Positions 16,710-28,366 of a stretch of 64,000 nt of DNA are shown one piece after another (position 1 is the first letter of the stretch; each line of letters begins with the position of its first letter). Location of the stretch: NCBI RefSeq assembly GCF_900103485.1, contig NZ_FNHW01000001.1:903418-967417 (forward strand). Reading direction: 5' to 3'. This stretch comes from Fictibacillus solisalsi (GTDB lineage: Bacteria > Bacillota > Bacilli > Bacillales > Fictibacillaceae). Below the pieces are notes generated by a model. That model did no database searches. It saw nothing but the letters and a program-made list of their open reading frames with translations, and had not been told where the DNA came from. The position numbers and the translations under genes are program-made.

Positions 16710-17483
16710 ATGACTATATATCAGCATTTTCGCAAAGAAGAATATCCTTTTATTGATCAGGTGCTGCAATGGAAAGATGAAGCCGAGGAACGATATTCGG
16801 TCAAGCTGACGGATTTTCTTGATCCTAGGGAGCAGGATATCGCCCAAAACATTATCGGAAAGGATTCAGAAGCCTCTCTATCGTTTTGGGGAGGCTCTTC
16901 TTTTTCGGAAAGAAAAAGAGCCCTTATCTTCCCCTCCTATTTCCAGCCGGAGCCCAAGGATTTTGAGGTGTCGATCCTGGAAGTCCGCTATCCCTCCAAA
17001 TTTGTCAGTATTGAACACCGGGATGTGCTTGGTTCTCTCATGAATCTCGGAATCAAGCGTGGGAAATTTGGCGACATTCTCCAAAATGGGGACAAGCTCC
17101 AGCTCATTGCAGCGGAAGAAATCAGTGATTATGTATTGCTGAATGTGGACCGCATCGGCAAAGCGGGCGTAAAGCTTGAAAGAGTTGCGGAAGGCGATTT
17201 GATCGAATCAAAAGAGTCTTATGCAATTAAGGAGGGCACCGTATCGTCCCTCAGGCTAGATGTCGTCTTGTCGGAAATCTACAATCTGTCCCGTTCCAAA
17301 GTTAACCCCCTCATTCAGAGTTCAAAAGTGAAGGTGAACTGGAGAGTGACCGAAGAGGTGTCTTTCCCGGTCGAAGCGGGTGATTATTTATCTGTGAGAG
17401 GATTCGGCCGCAGCAAGCTTATGGCCATCGAAGGAAAAACCAAAAAAGATAAATGGCGCATTCAATATGGAATTTTACAATAA
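16710..17483 (+). CDS. ylmH: S4-domain RNA-binding protein YlmH
   Basis: A 257-residue YlmH-family protein. The N-terminal two thirds form the YlmH domain (FLDPREQDIAQNI, RALIFPSYF, VEVRYP-like block), and an S4 RNA-binding domain covers about residues 180-240 (LRLDVVLSEIYNLSRSKVNPLI, KVNWRVTEE). YlmH is reported to act in ribosome rescue alongside RqcH in B. subtilis, binding obstructed 50S subunits with peptidyl-tRNA. That fits the presence of rqcH at 35.3 kb in this window, though the genes are not linked in an operon. Confidence 0.92.
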   Translation: MTIYQHFRKEEYPFIDQVLQWKDEAEERYSVKLTDFLDPREQDIAQNIIGKDSEASLSFWGGSSFSERKRALIFPSYFQPEPKDFEVSILEVRYPSKFVSIEHRDVLGSLMNLGIKRGKFGDILQNGDKLQLIAAEEISDYVLLNVDRIGKAGVKLERVAEGDLIESKESYAIKEGTVSSLRLDVVLSEIYNLSRSKVNPLIQSSKVKVNWRVTEEVSFPVEAGDYLSVRGFGRSKLMAIEGKTKKDKWRIQYGILQ

Positions 17484-17565
17484 ATTATTCCGAATAGAAG
17501 GAATGGCATTATGATTGTCGAAACTAGGTAGGTAAGAGAAAGCATCATTTGTGGAGGTGGCTTAA

Positions 17566-18063
17566 ATGCCTTTAACACCGTTGGATATACACAATAAAGA
17601 GTTTACAAGGGGATTTCGCGGATATAATGAAGATGAGGTGAATGATTTTCTTGATCAGGTGATTAAGGATTATGAACTGGTGATCCGTGAAAAAAGACAC
17701 CTTGAAGAGACCGTCGAAAAATTGGAAGAGAAGCTTTCCTATTTTAAAAATATTGAAGAGACACTCAACAAATCCATTCTGGTTGCCCAGGAAACAGGCG
17801 AAGAAGTAAAGCGAAGCGCGACCAAGGAAGCCAGGCTTATTGTGAAGGAGGCGGAAAAGAACGCGGACCGCATCATCAATGAATCACTGGCAAAATCCAG
17901 AAAGGTCGCCATGGAAATTGAAGAATTGAAAAAACAGTCTTCTGTCTACCGTACAAGGTTTCGCATGCTGATCGAAGCACAGCTGGAAATGCTGAAGAAC
18001 GAGGACTGGGATGCTCTTCAGCCGGCGGACACGACAGAGGAATACGAACTCGAGATGAAGTAG
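17566..18063 (+). CDS. divIVA: Cell pole/septum protein DivIVA
   Basis: DivIVA binds negatively curved membrane at septa and poles and recruits MinJ and, in sporulation, RacA and other factors. The 165-residue protein has the conserved N-terminal lipid-binding domain (MPLTPLDIHNKEFTRGFRGY, with the F-R tip near residues 17-18) followed by coiled coil through residues 30-155, rich in E, K and A with heptad patterning, and an acidic tail. ATG at 17566 has GGAGGTGG at 17552-17559. I could not define a promoter in the 82-nt gap before it. The T-box leader of ileS follows. Confidence 0.96.
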   Translation: MPLTPLDIHNKEFTRGFRGYNEDEVNDFLDQVIKDYELVIREKRHLEETVEKLEEKLSYFKNIEETLNKSILVAQETGEEVKRSATKEARLIVKEAEKNADRIINESLAKSRKVAMEIEELKKQSSVYRTRFRMLIEAQLEMLKNEDWDALQPADTTEEYELEMK

Positions 18064-18068
18064 AACGC

Positions 18069-18097
18069 TTGACGTTTGTGCTTCCTGCGCATATAAT
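18069..18097 (+). promoter_or_regulatory. SigA promoter of the ileS T-box leader
   Basis: TTGACG at 18069-18074 and TATAAT at 18092-18097 are separated by exactly 17 nt. This is one of the clearest vegetative promoters in the window and starts only 5 nt after the divIVA stop. Confidence 0.9.
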
Positions 18098-18103
18098 TTT
18101 TAA

Positions 18104-18367
18104 AAGATTATCATATAGAGTAAACGATGAAGGGGAAAGTACGGACAGCACCCATTTTTAAGAAAGCGAGCCGGTGATGGTGGAAGACCGGTAAATGGAC
18201 TGTACGGAAGATCACCCCGGAGTTTCCAAGCTGAACGGATAAAAGTAAGCCTGGCGTTACTTCACGATACGATGACAAAGCGGGTTTTCAATATGGTTTG
18301 AAAGCCTATTAGGGTGGTACCGCGGGTGGCCTTCTCGTCCCTTTATGTGACGAGAAGGCCTTTTTGT
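18104..18367 (+). ncRNA. T-box leader (isoleucine) controlling ileS
   Basis: The leader has the AGTA loop-E element (near 18138), a probable specifier triplet ATC (18211-18213) in the context GGAAGATCACC, and the T-box sequence AGGGTGGTACCGCGG at 18311-18325. It ends in a terminator with the stem GGCCTTCTCGTC / GACGAGAAGGCC and a T-run ending at about 18365. Uncharged tRNA-Ile should pair with the specifier and the T-box bulge to form the antiterminator and allow ileS transcription. ATC is an isoleucine codon, agreeing with the downstream gene. Confidence 0.95.
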
Positions 18368-18408
18368 ATGCTTGAAATGATTTTTTCTATTGATACAGGA
18401 GGATGACA

Positions 18409-21177
18409 ATGAATTACAAAGACACATTATTGATGCCAAAAACGGAATTCCCGATGCGGGGAAACCTGCCCCAAAGGGAGCCGCAGGTACAAGAGAAGTG
18501 GGAAGAACTGAACATCTACCAAAAGGTTCAGGAACATACAAAAGGGCGTCCTTCGTTTATTCTTCATGACGGACCTCCATATGCAAACGGCGATATCCAC
18601 GTTGGCCATGCGGAAAATAAAATCTTAAAAGACATCATCGTCCGCTACAAATCAATGAATGGGTATAATGCACCTTATGTTCCGGGCTGGGATACGCATG
18701 GACTACCGATTGAAACGGCTTTAACCAAAAGCGGTAAAGTCAAAAGGAAAGAAATGTCGGTGGCAGAGTTCCGCAAAAAGTGTGAGGAGTATGCTCTGAC
18801 ACAGGTTGACCGCCAGCGCGGGCAGTTTAAACGCCTTGGTGTACGCGGGGATTGGGAAAACCCGTATATCACACTGAACAAAGCCTATGAGGCCCGCCAG
18901 ATCGAGGTTTTTGGCCAGATGGTAAAAAGAGGATTTATTTATAAAGGCTTAAAACCGGTGTACTGGTCACCATCCTCAGAGTCTGCTTTGGCAGAAGCTG
19001 AAATCGAATATTATGACAAACGGTCTGCCTCTATTTACGTGGCATTCCCCGTAAAAGACGGCAAAGGTGTGCTGGATCAGGATGTGAGCATCGTTATCTG
19101 GACGACAACGCCATGGACGATTCCTGCAAACCTTGGGATCTCTGTTCACCCTGATCTGGATTATGTTGTTGTAGAGGCAGAAGGAAGAAAGCTACTTGTC
19201 GCCCAGGCACTTCTGGAGCAGCTGCAAAAAGAATTGGAGTGGAACGATGTTTCTGTTCTCCAAACGGTAAAAGGAAAAGACATTGAATATGTGGTGGCAA
19301 AGCATCCATTCTATGACCGTGATTCCCTGGTGATGTGCGGTGAGCATGTAACCACGGATGCAGGTACCGGCGCCGTTCATACAGCACCAGGACACGGGGA
19401 GGATGACTTCCTTGTTGGAAAACGATACAACCTGGATGTCCTTTGCCCTGTGGATGACCGCGGAGTAATGACAAAGGAAGCACCTGGTTTTGAAGGCTTG
19501 TTTTATGATGAAGCGAACAAAAACATCACCCAGAAGCTTGAAGAAGTAGGCGCACTGCTGAAATTATCGTTCATTACCCACTCCTATCCGCATGACTGGA
19601 GAACAAAGAAACCAGTTATTTTCCGGGCAACTGCTCAGTGGTTTGCCTCCATCAAAGGAATGCGAGAGGACATGCTGAATGCGGTAAAAGAAGTAAACTG
19701 GATTCCGAACTGGGGAGAAACGAGACTGTTCAACATGATCAAAGACCGTGAAGACTGGTGTATCTCCAGACAGCGTGCATGGGGAGTTCCAATTCCTGTG
19801 TTTTACGGTGAAGACGGCGAACCGATTATGACCGAAGAAACGATCAACCATGTGGTGGGCTTGTTCCGTGAACACGGCTCCAATGTATGGTTTGAGCGAG
19901 AGGCAAAAGATCTTCTGCCGGAAGGCTTTACTTCTCCGCACAGCCCGAATGGCCGATTTACGAAAGAATCAGATATTATGGATGTATGGTTTGATTCTGG
20001 TTCCTCTCATTGGAGCGTACTTGAGGAACGCAGTGATCTTACCCGTCCTGCTGATCTTTACCTGGAAGGTTCAGACCAATACCGCGGATGGTTTAACTCG
20101 TCCCTTTCCACTTCAGTGGCAATCACTGGTAAGGCACCTTATAAATCGGTATTGAGCCATGGATTTGTACTCGACGGTGAAGGACGCAAAATGAGTAAGT
20201 CCATCGGTAATGTAATGGATCCGATTAAAGTGATGAACCAGCTGGGTGCGGATATTCTCCGTCTTTGGGTTTCATCGGTTGATTATCAGGCGGATGTCCG
20301 CGTATCCGATGAAATTCTGAAGCAAGTGGCGGAAGTCTACAGAAAAATCCGCAACACACTGCGCTTCCTGCTTGGAAACCTTAATGGCTTTGATCCAAAA
20401 ACCAATGCGGTTCCATTTGAAGAACTGGGGCAAATTGATCAGTACATGCTTGTGAAACTGAACAAACTGATCGACCGTGTCAAAAAATCATATGATGAGT
20501 ATCAGTTCCTGGCCGTATACAATGCGATCCATAACTTCTGTACCATCGATCTTTCATCATTCTATCTGGATATCGCAAAAGATACCCTGTACATCCAGGC
20601 TGAGGATGACATCAAACGCAGGAGCATACAAACGGTTCTGTATGAAGCACTTATGGCCATCACGAAGCTTACGGCTCCAATTCTTACTCATACAGCAGAC
20701 GAAGTGTGGCAATATATTCCGGGTGTAACAGAGGAAAGTGTACAATTGACAAGCATGCCGGAATCTGTTTCCTATCCAGGTGAAGAAGAGCTCATCAAGG
20801 AGTGGGATCGTTTCATGGATCTTCGGGATGAAGTGCTAAAAGCCCTTGAAGTAGCACGGAATGAGAAAGTGATCGGTAAATCGTTGACAGCTTCGATTAC
20901 CCTTTACCCATCAGCAGACGTGAAATCCTGGCTTGAGAACGTGGAAGACCTGAATAAATTATTCATCGTTTCAGAAGCGCGTATCGGGGGAACAAAGGAC
21001 GAAGCACCAGAAGAAGCTGTTCAGTATGATCAGCTTGCTGTCTTCGTTAAGCCCGCTGAAGGCGAAACATGTGAACGCTGCTGGGTAGTATCCCCAGAAG
21101 TCGGCACAAATGAAAAGTATCCTACGCTTTGTCCGTCCTGTGCAGAGATTGTAGAGAACCATTACGATAAAGAATAG
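18409..21177 (+). CDS. ileS: Isoleucyl-tRNA synthetase IleS
   Basis: IleS charges tRNA-Ile and edits misactivated valine. The 922-residue class Ia synthetase has the HIGH-type motif [11 protein letters not shown] near residue 58, the CP1 editing insertion with [11 protein letters not shown] near 233 and [15 protein letters not shown] near 325, the KMSKS loop [10 protein letters not shown] near 590, an anticodon-binding domain, and a C-terminal zinc site (CERCW ... CPSC). That zinc-finger form is the bacterial mupirocin-sensitive type in general, though sensitivity cannot be read from sequence alone. ATG at 18409 is preferred over 18403, which abuts the AGGAGG at 18397-18402. Confidence 0.98.
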   Translation: MNYKDTLLMPKTEFPMRGNLPQREPQVQEKWEELNIYQKVQEHTKGRPSFILHDGPPYANGDIHVGHAENKILKDIIVRYKSMNGYNAPYVPGWDTHGLPIETALTKSGKVKRKEMSVAEFRKKCEEYALTQVDRQRGQFKRLGVRGDWENPYITLNKAYEARQIEVFGQMVKRGFIYKGLKPVYWSPSSESALAEAEIEYYDKRSASIYVAFPVKDGKGVLDQDVSIVIWTTTPWTIPANLGISVHPDLDYVVVEAEGRKLLVAQALLEQLQKELEWNDVSVLQTVKGKDIEYVVAKHPFYDRDSLVMCGEHVTTDAGTGAVHTAPGHGEDDFLVGKRYNLDVLCPVDDRGVMTKEAPGFEGLFYDEANKNITQKLEEVGALLKLSFITHSYPHDWRTKKPVIFRATAQWFASIKGMREDMLNAVKEVNWIPNWGETRLFNMIKDREDWCISRQRAWGVPIPVFYGEDGEPIMTEETINHVVGLFREHGSNVWFEREAKDLLPEGFTSPHSPNGRFTKESDIMDVWFDSGSSHWSVLEERSDLTRPADLYLEGSDQYRGWFNSSLSTSVAITGKAPYKSVLSHGFVLDGEGRKMSKSIGNVMDPIKVMNQLGADILRLWVSSVDYQADVRVSDEILKQVAEVYRKIRNTLRFLLGNLNGFDPKTNAVPFEELGQIDQYMLVKLNKLIDRVKKSYDEYQFLAVYNAIHNFCTIDLSSFYLDIAKDTLYIQAEDDIKRRSIQTVLYEALMAITKLTAPILTHTADEVWQYIPGVTEESVQLTSMPESVSYPGEEELIKEWDRFMDLRDEVLKALEVARNEKVIGKSLTASITLYPSADVKSWLENVEDLNKLFIVSEARIGGTKDEAPEEAVQYDQLAVFVKPAEGETCERCWVVSPEVGTNEKYPTLCPSCAEIVENHYDKE

Positions 21178-21186
21178 TTTGAACAG

Positions 21187-21236
21187 AAGCTCCTTCCTTG
21201 CAGCCGTGCTTGCGGCTGTGGAGGGAGCTTTTTCTT
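21187..21236 (+). terminator. Rho-independent terminator after ileS
   Basis: Long stem from AGCTCC(TT)CC...GCAGCC to GGCTGT..GGAGGGAGCT, with the loop GTGCTTGC-like, followed by TTTTTC. It ends the ileS transcript. The B. subtilis gene ylyA usually found next is absent. Confidence 0.88.
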
Positions 21237-21275
21237 TGGGGCTTCGCGGAAGCTTGCAGATTTTTGTCCTTTACA

Positions 21276-21305
21276 TTGTGCGGATCCTTCTGCATGTGCT
21301 AAAAT
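21276..21305 (+). promoter_or_regulatory. Candidate SigA promoter for lspA-rluD
   Basis: TAAAAT at 21300-21305 is preceded by TGC, making an extended -10, with TTGTGC (21276-21281) 18 nt upstream. It lies between the ileS terminator and lspA. Confidence 0.45.
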
Positions 21306-21340
21306 TTGAAAGAACATACTAAGGAATCGGAGGAAATTAA

Positions 21341-21823
21341 GTGTTCTATTATATACTGGCCCTTTTCGTACTTGGCCTGGATCAGGTTACAAAATGGATG
21401 ATCGTGAAGAACATGCATTATGGAGAAAGCATCACTGTGATTGAAAATGTTTTTTACATTACCTCCCACCGGAACAGAGGAGCAGCCTTCGGTATTCTGC
21501 AAAATCAGATGTGGTTTTTTATCATCATTACCATCGCCGTGATTCTTGCAGTGATTTACTACATGCAAAAGCATGCCAAACACCAGCCGCTTTTGCGTCT
21601 CGCTTTGGGACTGGTCCTTGGCGGAGCCACAGGGAACTTTTTGGACCGCATCATCCGCAAGGAAGTGGTGGACTTTCTGGATGTTAAAATAGGCAGCTAT
21701 AACTATCCGATTTTTAATGTAGCAGATTCCGCCCTTGTTATTGGGGTGATCTTAATATTTATACAAACCCTAATGGAAAGCAAGAGTAAAAAGGAGAACA
21801 TGAATGGAGCACATAGAAGTTAA
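21341..21823 (+). CDS. lspA: Lipoprotein signal peptidase LspA
   Basis: LspA is the membrane aspartic protease that cuts the signal peptide of diacylated prolipoproteins. The 160-residue protein has four membrane segments and the family boxes DQVTKWMI near residue 15, [12 protein letters not shown] near 45, [17 protein letters not shown] near 98-114 and [12 protein letters not shown] near 124-135. The catalytic aspartates are in NFLDR and NVADS. Start is GTG at 21341 with GGAGGA upstream. The 3' end overlaps rluD by 20 nt. Confidence 0.96.
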   Translation: MFYYILALFVLGLDQVTKWMIVKNMHYGESITVIENVFYITSHRNRGAAFGILQNQMWFFIIITIAVILAVIYYMQKHAKHQPLLRLALGLVLGGATGNFLDRIIRKEVVDFLDVKIGSYNYPIFNVADSALVIGVILIFIQTLMESKSKKENMNGAHRS

Positions 21824-22721
21824 CATTGAAGAAGAGCATCAATCAGAACGGATTGATAAAGTTATTGCGTCCGTTGATCCGGGCTGGTCCCGTTCACAGG
21901 TACAGAACTGGGTAAAAGAAGGAAATGTCACGGTCAACGGAAAGCAAATCAAAACCAATTACAAAGTCAGCACAGGAGATGTGGTTTCCATTACGATTCC
22001 CGATCCTTCGCCACTTGATGTGGTACCGGAAGAAATGGATCTTGATATCGTATATGAAGATCACGATGTTCTCGTCGTGAACAAACCAAGAGGAATGGTC
22101 GTCCATCCGGCAGCCGGGAACTATACAGGGACACTCGTAAATGGGCTTATGGCACATTGCAAGGATTTATCCGGTATTAATGGCGTACTCCGTCCTGGAA
22201 TCGTCCACCGTATTGATAAGGATACGACAGGACTCCTTATGGTCGCCAAAAACGATATGGCCCATGAATCACTGGTAAACCAGCTGAAAGCAAAAACAAC
22301 GAAAAGAAAATACAAAGCGATCGTACATGGTATGATGCCTCATGATCGCGGAACCATTGATGCACCAATCGGCCGCGACAAGAGCGATCGCCAGAAAATG
22401 ACCGTTACAGATGAAAACAGCAGAGACGCTGTCACTCATTTTAACGTCCTGGAACGGTTTGACGGATTTACCCTTGTCGAGTGCCAGCTAGAAACCGGAA
22501 GAACCCATCAAATCAGGGTGCATATGAAATATATCGGTTTTCCTTTGGCAGGAGATCCGAAATACGGTCCGAAAAAGACACTGGACATCAAAGGTCAGGC
22601 TCTTCATGCCGGCGTTCTCGGGTTTCAGCATCCGAGACGAGACACCTATATAGAATTTGAAGCACCGCTGCCAAAAGACATGGAAGCCCTGCTCGACAAG
22701 CTTCGACGAAAAATGGGTTGA
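21804..22721 (+). CDS. rluD: RluD-family 23S rRNA pseudouridine synthase (YlyB)
   Basis: A 305-residue RluA/RluD-family pseudouridine synthase. It has an N-terminal S4 domain (residues 12-75, [21 protein letters not shown]) and the catalytic motif [19 protein letters not shown] near residue 135, whose aspartate attacks the uridine. [24 protein letters not shown] near 230 is the other family signature. The precise rRNA targets are not readable from sequence. Its stop codon TGA lies inside the -35 box of the pyr promoter. Confidence 0.93.
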   Translation: MEHIEVNIEEEHQSERIDKVIASVDPGWSRSQVQNWVKEGNVTVNGKQIKTNYKVSTGDVVSITIPDPSPLDVVPEEMDLDIVYEDHDVLVVNKPRGMVVHPAAGNYTGTLVNGLMAHCKDLSGINGVLRPGIVHRIDKDTTGLLMVAKNDMAHESLVNQLKAKTTKRKYKAIVHGMMPHDRGTIDAPIGRDKSDRQKMTVTDENSRDAVTHFNVLERFDGFTLVECQLETGRTHQIRVHMKYIGFPLAGDPKYGPKKTLDIKGQALHAGVLGFQHPRRDTYIEFEAPLPKDMEALLDKLRRKMG

Positions 22722-22746
22722 CAGGACCCGTTGGGTCTGCAATAAT
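22718..22746 (+). promoter_or_regulatory. pyr operon promoter (SigA)
   Basis: TTGACA at 22718-22723 and AATAAT at 22741-22746 lie 17 nt apart. The -35 overlaps the rluD stop codon (22719-22721), so the pyr promoter is packed into the end of the preceding gene. Confidence 0.8.
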
Positions 22747-22751
22747 ATAAA

Positions 22752-22858
22752 CAAATGAATGATCCTTTAACGACAGTCCCGTGAGGCTGAGAAGGAAAAC
22801 GGAATTAGGCAATAGGCCTAACTGCGTCCTCTCGTCTATGCGGCGAGAGGACTTTTTT
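22752..22858 (+). ncRNA. PyrR-responsive attenuator 1 (before pyrR)
   Basis: The PyrR-binding motif AGTCCCGTGAGGCT at 22775-22788 matches the consensus ARUCCNGNGAGGYU completely. A terminator follows: GTCCTCTCG (22826-22834) pairs with CGAGAGGAC (22844-22852), then six T. When UMP or UTP is plentiful, PyrR should bind the motif (anti-antiterminator) and let the terminator form. Confidence 0.93.
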
Positions 22859-22915
22859 GTGTAAACAAAAGGACATTCGTGCAAGATAAGCCATAACCAA
22901 TTACAGAGTAGGTGA

Positions 22916-23458
<543 letters not shown>

Positions 23459-23464
23459 ATTATG

Positions 23465-23578
23465 AACATCCCTTTAAAACGAGTCCAGAGAGACCAGCAA
23501 GGGAGGACGGATACACAGGTGATTCTTGATGCCTGTGTCTTCAACCCACCTCCTTATCTGGCATAGGAGGTATTTTTT
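23465..23578 (+). ncRNA. PyrR-responsive attenuator 2 (pyrR-pyrP)
   Basis: AGTCCAGAGAGACC at 23482-23495 resembles the PyrR motif with two differences that keep stem pairing (GUC with GAC). A large hairpin near 23513-23539 (ACACAGG / CCTGTGT) follows, then a terminator with ACCTCCTTATC (23547-23557) against ATAGGAGGT (23563-23571) and a T-run. The 3' arm of that terminator contains the AGGAGG (23565-23570) for pyrP, so the same fold can block both transcription and translation. Confidence 0.85.
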
Positions 23579-24934
23579 ATGCAAAAAAACACGAACAAAC
23601 AACAAGAGACCCAAAATAAAAATAACCAAACGGCTGTGCTTGATGTCCGGGATGTTCCGAAAATCCATCAGTGGCTGACCTTGAGCCTGCAGCACTTGTT
23701 TGCAATGTTTGGGGCCACAGTACTTGTGCCTTTCCTTGTAAAGCTAGATCCCGGGGTCGCTCTGGTGTCGAGCGGACTGGCAACACTGGCTTATCTACTC
23801 GTGACGAAGGGCCAAATACCGGCGTACTTGGGGTCATCCTTTGCTTTTATCTCCCCGATCATCGCCGTAAAAGCACTCGGAGGCCCGGAAGCTGCGATGA
23901 TCGGCAGTTTTCTTGCAGGACTGGTTTACGGAGCGGTTGCTTTGATTATCAAGACGAGCGGACTGAAATGGCTCATGAAGATTATGCCACCAGTAGTCGT
24001 TGGACCTGTAATCATCGTCATCGGACTCGGCCTTGCAAATACAGCGGTGGGCATGGCCATGAATGATCCGGCAACTAAAGCATACAGCCTGTCACACTTT
24101 ACGGTCGCTTTGTTTACTCTGGCAGTTACCATTGTATGTTCCATGTACTTTAAAGGTATTTTGGGAATTATACCGATCCTCATCGGCATCATCTCAGGCT
24201 ATCTGTTTGCCCTTTCCAGAGGAATGGTGGATCTTTCCGGTGTCAAAGCTGCGAGCTGGTTTGATACGCCGGACTTTATGTTCCCATTTGTCTCCTATAC
24301 ACCGCATTTTACATGGTCTATCGCCCTCATTATGATGCCGGTAGCAACCGTGACGATTGCCGAGCATATCGGTCACCAGCTTGTTCTGAGCAAGGTAGTA
24401 GGGCGGAACTTCCTCGAGAAACCGGGTCTGCATCGTTCCATACTGGGAGACGGAATCGGGGTCATGATCGGTTCCTTGATCGGTGGGCCGCCGGTTACAA
24501 CGTATGGGGAAAACATCGGAGTGCTTGCCATTACAAGGGTATTCTCGGTGTTTGTTATAGGGGGTGCGGCAGTGGCTGCCATCTGCTTCGGTTTCTCCGG
24601 CAAGGTGACAGCGCTAATCAGCTCAGTTCCTTCACCGGTTATGGGCGGAGTATCCATCCTGCTGTTTGGGATTATCGCTTCCAGCGGTTTGAGAATGCTC
24701 ATCGATAACCAGATTGATTTTGGTAACAAACGAAACCTGATCATTGCTTCTGTTATCCTGGTAACAGGGATCGGCGGAGCTGTCCTGCAGTTCTCTGAAA
24801 CTCTTCAGCTTGCCGGCATGGCGCTTGCGACGCTGATCGGAGTATTTTTGAACCTGGTGCTGCCGGGCAGGGAAAACGACTCAGAACTACTTAATAAGAT
24901 GTTTGGCGTTTCAGATAACGATCCAGCTGCATAA
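23579..24934 (+). CDS. pyrP: Uracil permease PyrP (NCS2 family)
   Basis: PyrP is a nucleobase:cation symporter-2 transporter that imports uracil. The 451-residue protein has a hydrophilic N-terminus and about 12-14 hydrophobic segments. NCS2 landmarks include SLQHLFAMFGATVLVPFL near residue 35, GSSFAFISP near 83, IAEHIGHQLVLSK near 262 with the conserved glutamate, and GGPPVTTYGENIGVLAITR near 304. It lies between attenuators 2 and 3, so salvage import is regulated together with de novo synthesis. Confidence 0.95.
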   Translation: MQKNTNKQQETQNKNNQTAVLDVRDVPKIHQWLTLSLQHLFAMFGATVLVPFLVKLDPGVALVSSGLATLAYLLVTKGQIPAYLGSSFAFISPIIAVKALGGPEAAMIGSFLAGLVYGAVALIIKTSGLKWLMKIMPPVVVGPVIIVIGLGLANTAVGMAMNDPATKAYSLSHFTVALFTLAVTIVCSMYFKGILGIIPILIGIISGYLFALSRGMVDLSGVKAASWFDTPDFMFPFVSYTPHFTWSIALIMMPVATVTIAEHIGHQLVLSKVVGRNFLEKPGLHRSILGDGIGVMIGSLIGGPPVTTYGENIGVLAITRVFSVFVIGGAAVAAICFGFSGKVTALISSVPSPVMGGVSILLFGIIASSGLRMLIDNQIDFGNKRNLIIASVILVTGIGGAVLQFSETLQLAGMALATLIGVFLNLVLPGRENDSELLNKMFGVSDNDPAA

Positions 24935-24937
24935 TGG

Positions 24938-27262
<2,325 letters not shown>

Positions 27263-27266
<4 letters not shown>

Positions 27267-28366
27267 GAAGGAATCTTGTATTAGAAGACGGTACTGTTTT
27301 TGCCGGGACAGGCTTTGGCAGTGAAAAAGAAAGAGATGGCGAGGTTGTATTCAATACCGGAATGACAGGCTATCAGGAAATTTTGTCAGACCCGTCTTAC
27401 TGCGGCCAAATCGTAACCCTGACCTATCCGCTGATCGGTAATTATGGTGTGAACCGCCAGGATTTTGAATCGATTTCTCCCGCTGTCCACGGATTGATTG
27501 TTCATGAGGCGTGCTCACTGCCAAGCCACTATCAGTCGCTCGGAACGCTGGATGAACTGCTGAAAGAAAAGAACATTCCCGGACTCAAAGGGATTGATAC
27601 AAGAAAACTGACCCGTCTTATCCGTAAGCACGGAACACTGAAGGGCAAGCTGGTCGCAGGAGATGCCGACATCACTGCTGTAGTAGAAGAATTAAAGTCT
27701 TCACCGTCTCGTACGGACCAGGTGAAAACAGTATCCACACAAACGCCTTATCATTTGCCGAATACAGGCAAACGAGTGGTGGTTGTAGACTATGGGGCAA
27801 AAAGCGGCATTTTGCGGGAATTATCCCGTCGTAACTGCGATGTCATTGTGGTACCCCACAACACAACGGCTTCGGAAATTCTGCTTTTGAATCCGGATGG
27901 AATCCTGTTAAGCAATGGACCTGGGGATCCAAAGGATGTTCCCGAAGCACTTCCGATGATCAAAACAATCCTGGAGGAAACGATTCCGCTGTTTGGAATC
28001 TGCCTCGGGCATCAGCTGTTTGCACTGGCACACGGTGCGAATACAGAAAAACTGAAGTTTGGGCACAGAGGATCCAACCACCCGGTCAAGGATCTTGCTA
28101 CCGGAAAAATAACAATGACAGCCCAGAACCATGGATATACGGTGCGGACGGAATCTCTTGCGGATACAGAGCTTGAACTGACACATGTGGCTGTCAATGA
28201 CGGAACGGCTGAAGGGCTGGGGCATAAAACAAAGCCTGCTTTCTCTGTCCAATACCATCCCGAAGCATCACCAGGGCCAATGGATGCAAATCCGCTGTTT
28301 GAAAAGTTCATGAATATGATGGAAACTGCCAAGGAAAAGGGGAATAAACTATGCCTAAACGCTTAG
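27263..28366 (+). CDS. pyrAA: Carbamoyl-phosphate synthase small subunit (pyrimidine-specific)
   Basis: This glutaminase subunit supplies ammonia to PyrAB for carbamoyl phosphate. The 367-residue protein has the N-terminal CPSase small-chain domain ([21 protein letters not shown]) and a class I glutamine amidotransferase domain with the nucleophile cysteine in [18 protein letters not shown] near residue 240, NHGYTV near 290, and the His-Glu pair in [10 protein letters not shown] near 330. Location inside the pyr operon makes it the pyrimidine-type rather than the arginine-type enzyme. Confidence 0.98.
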
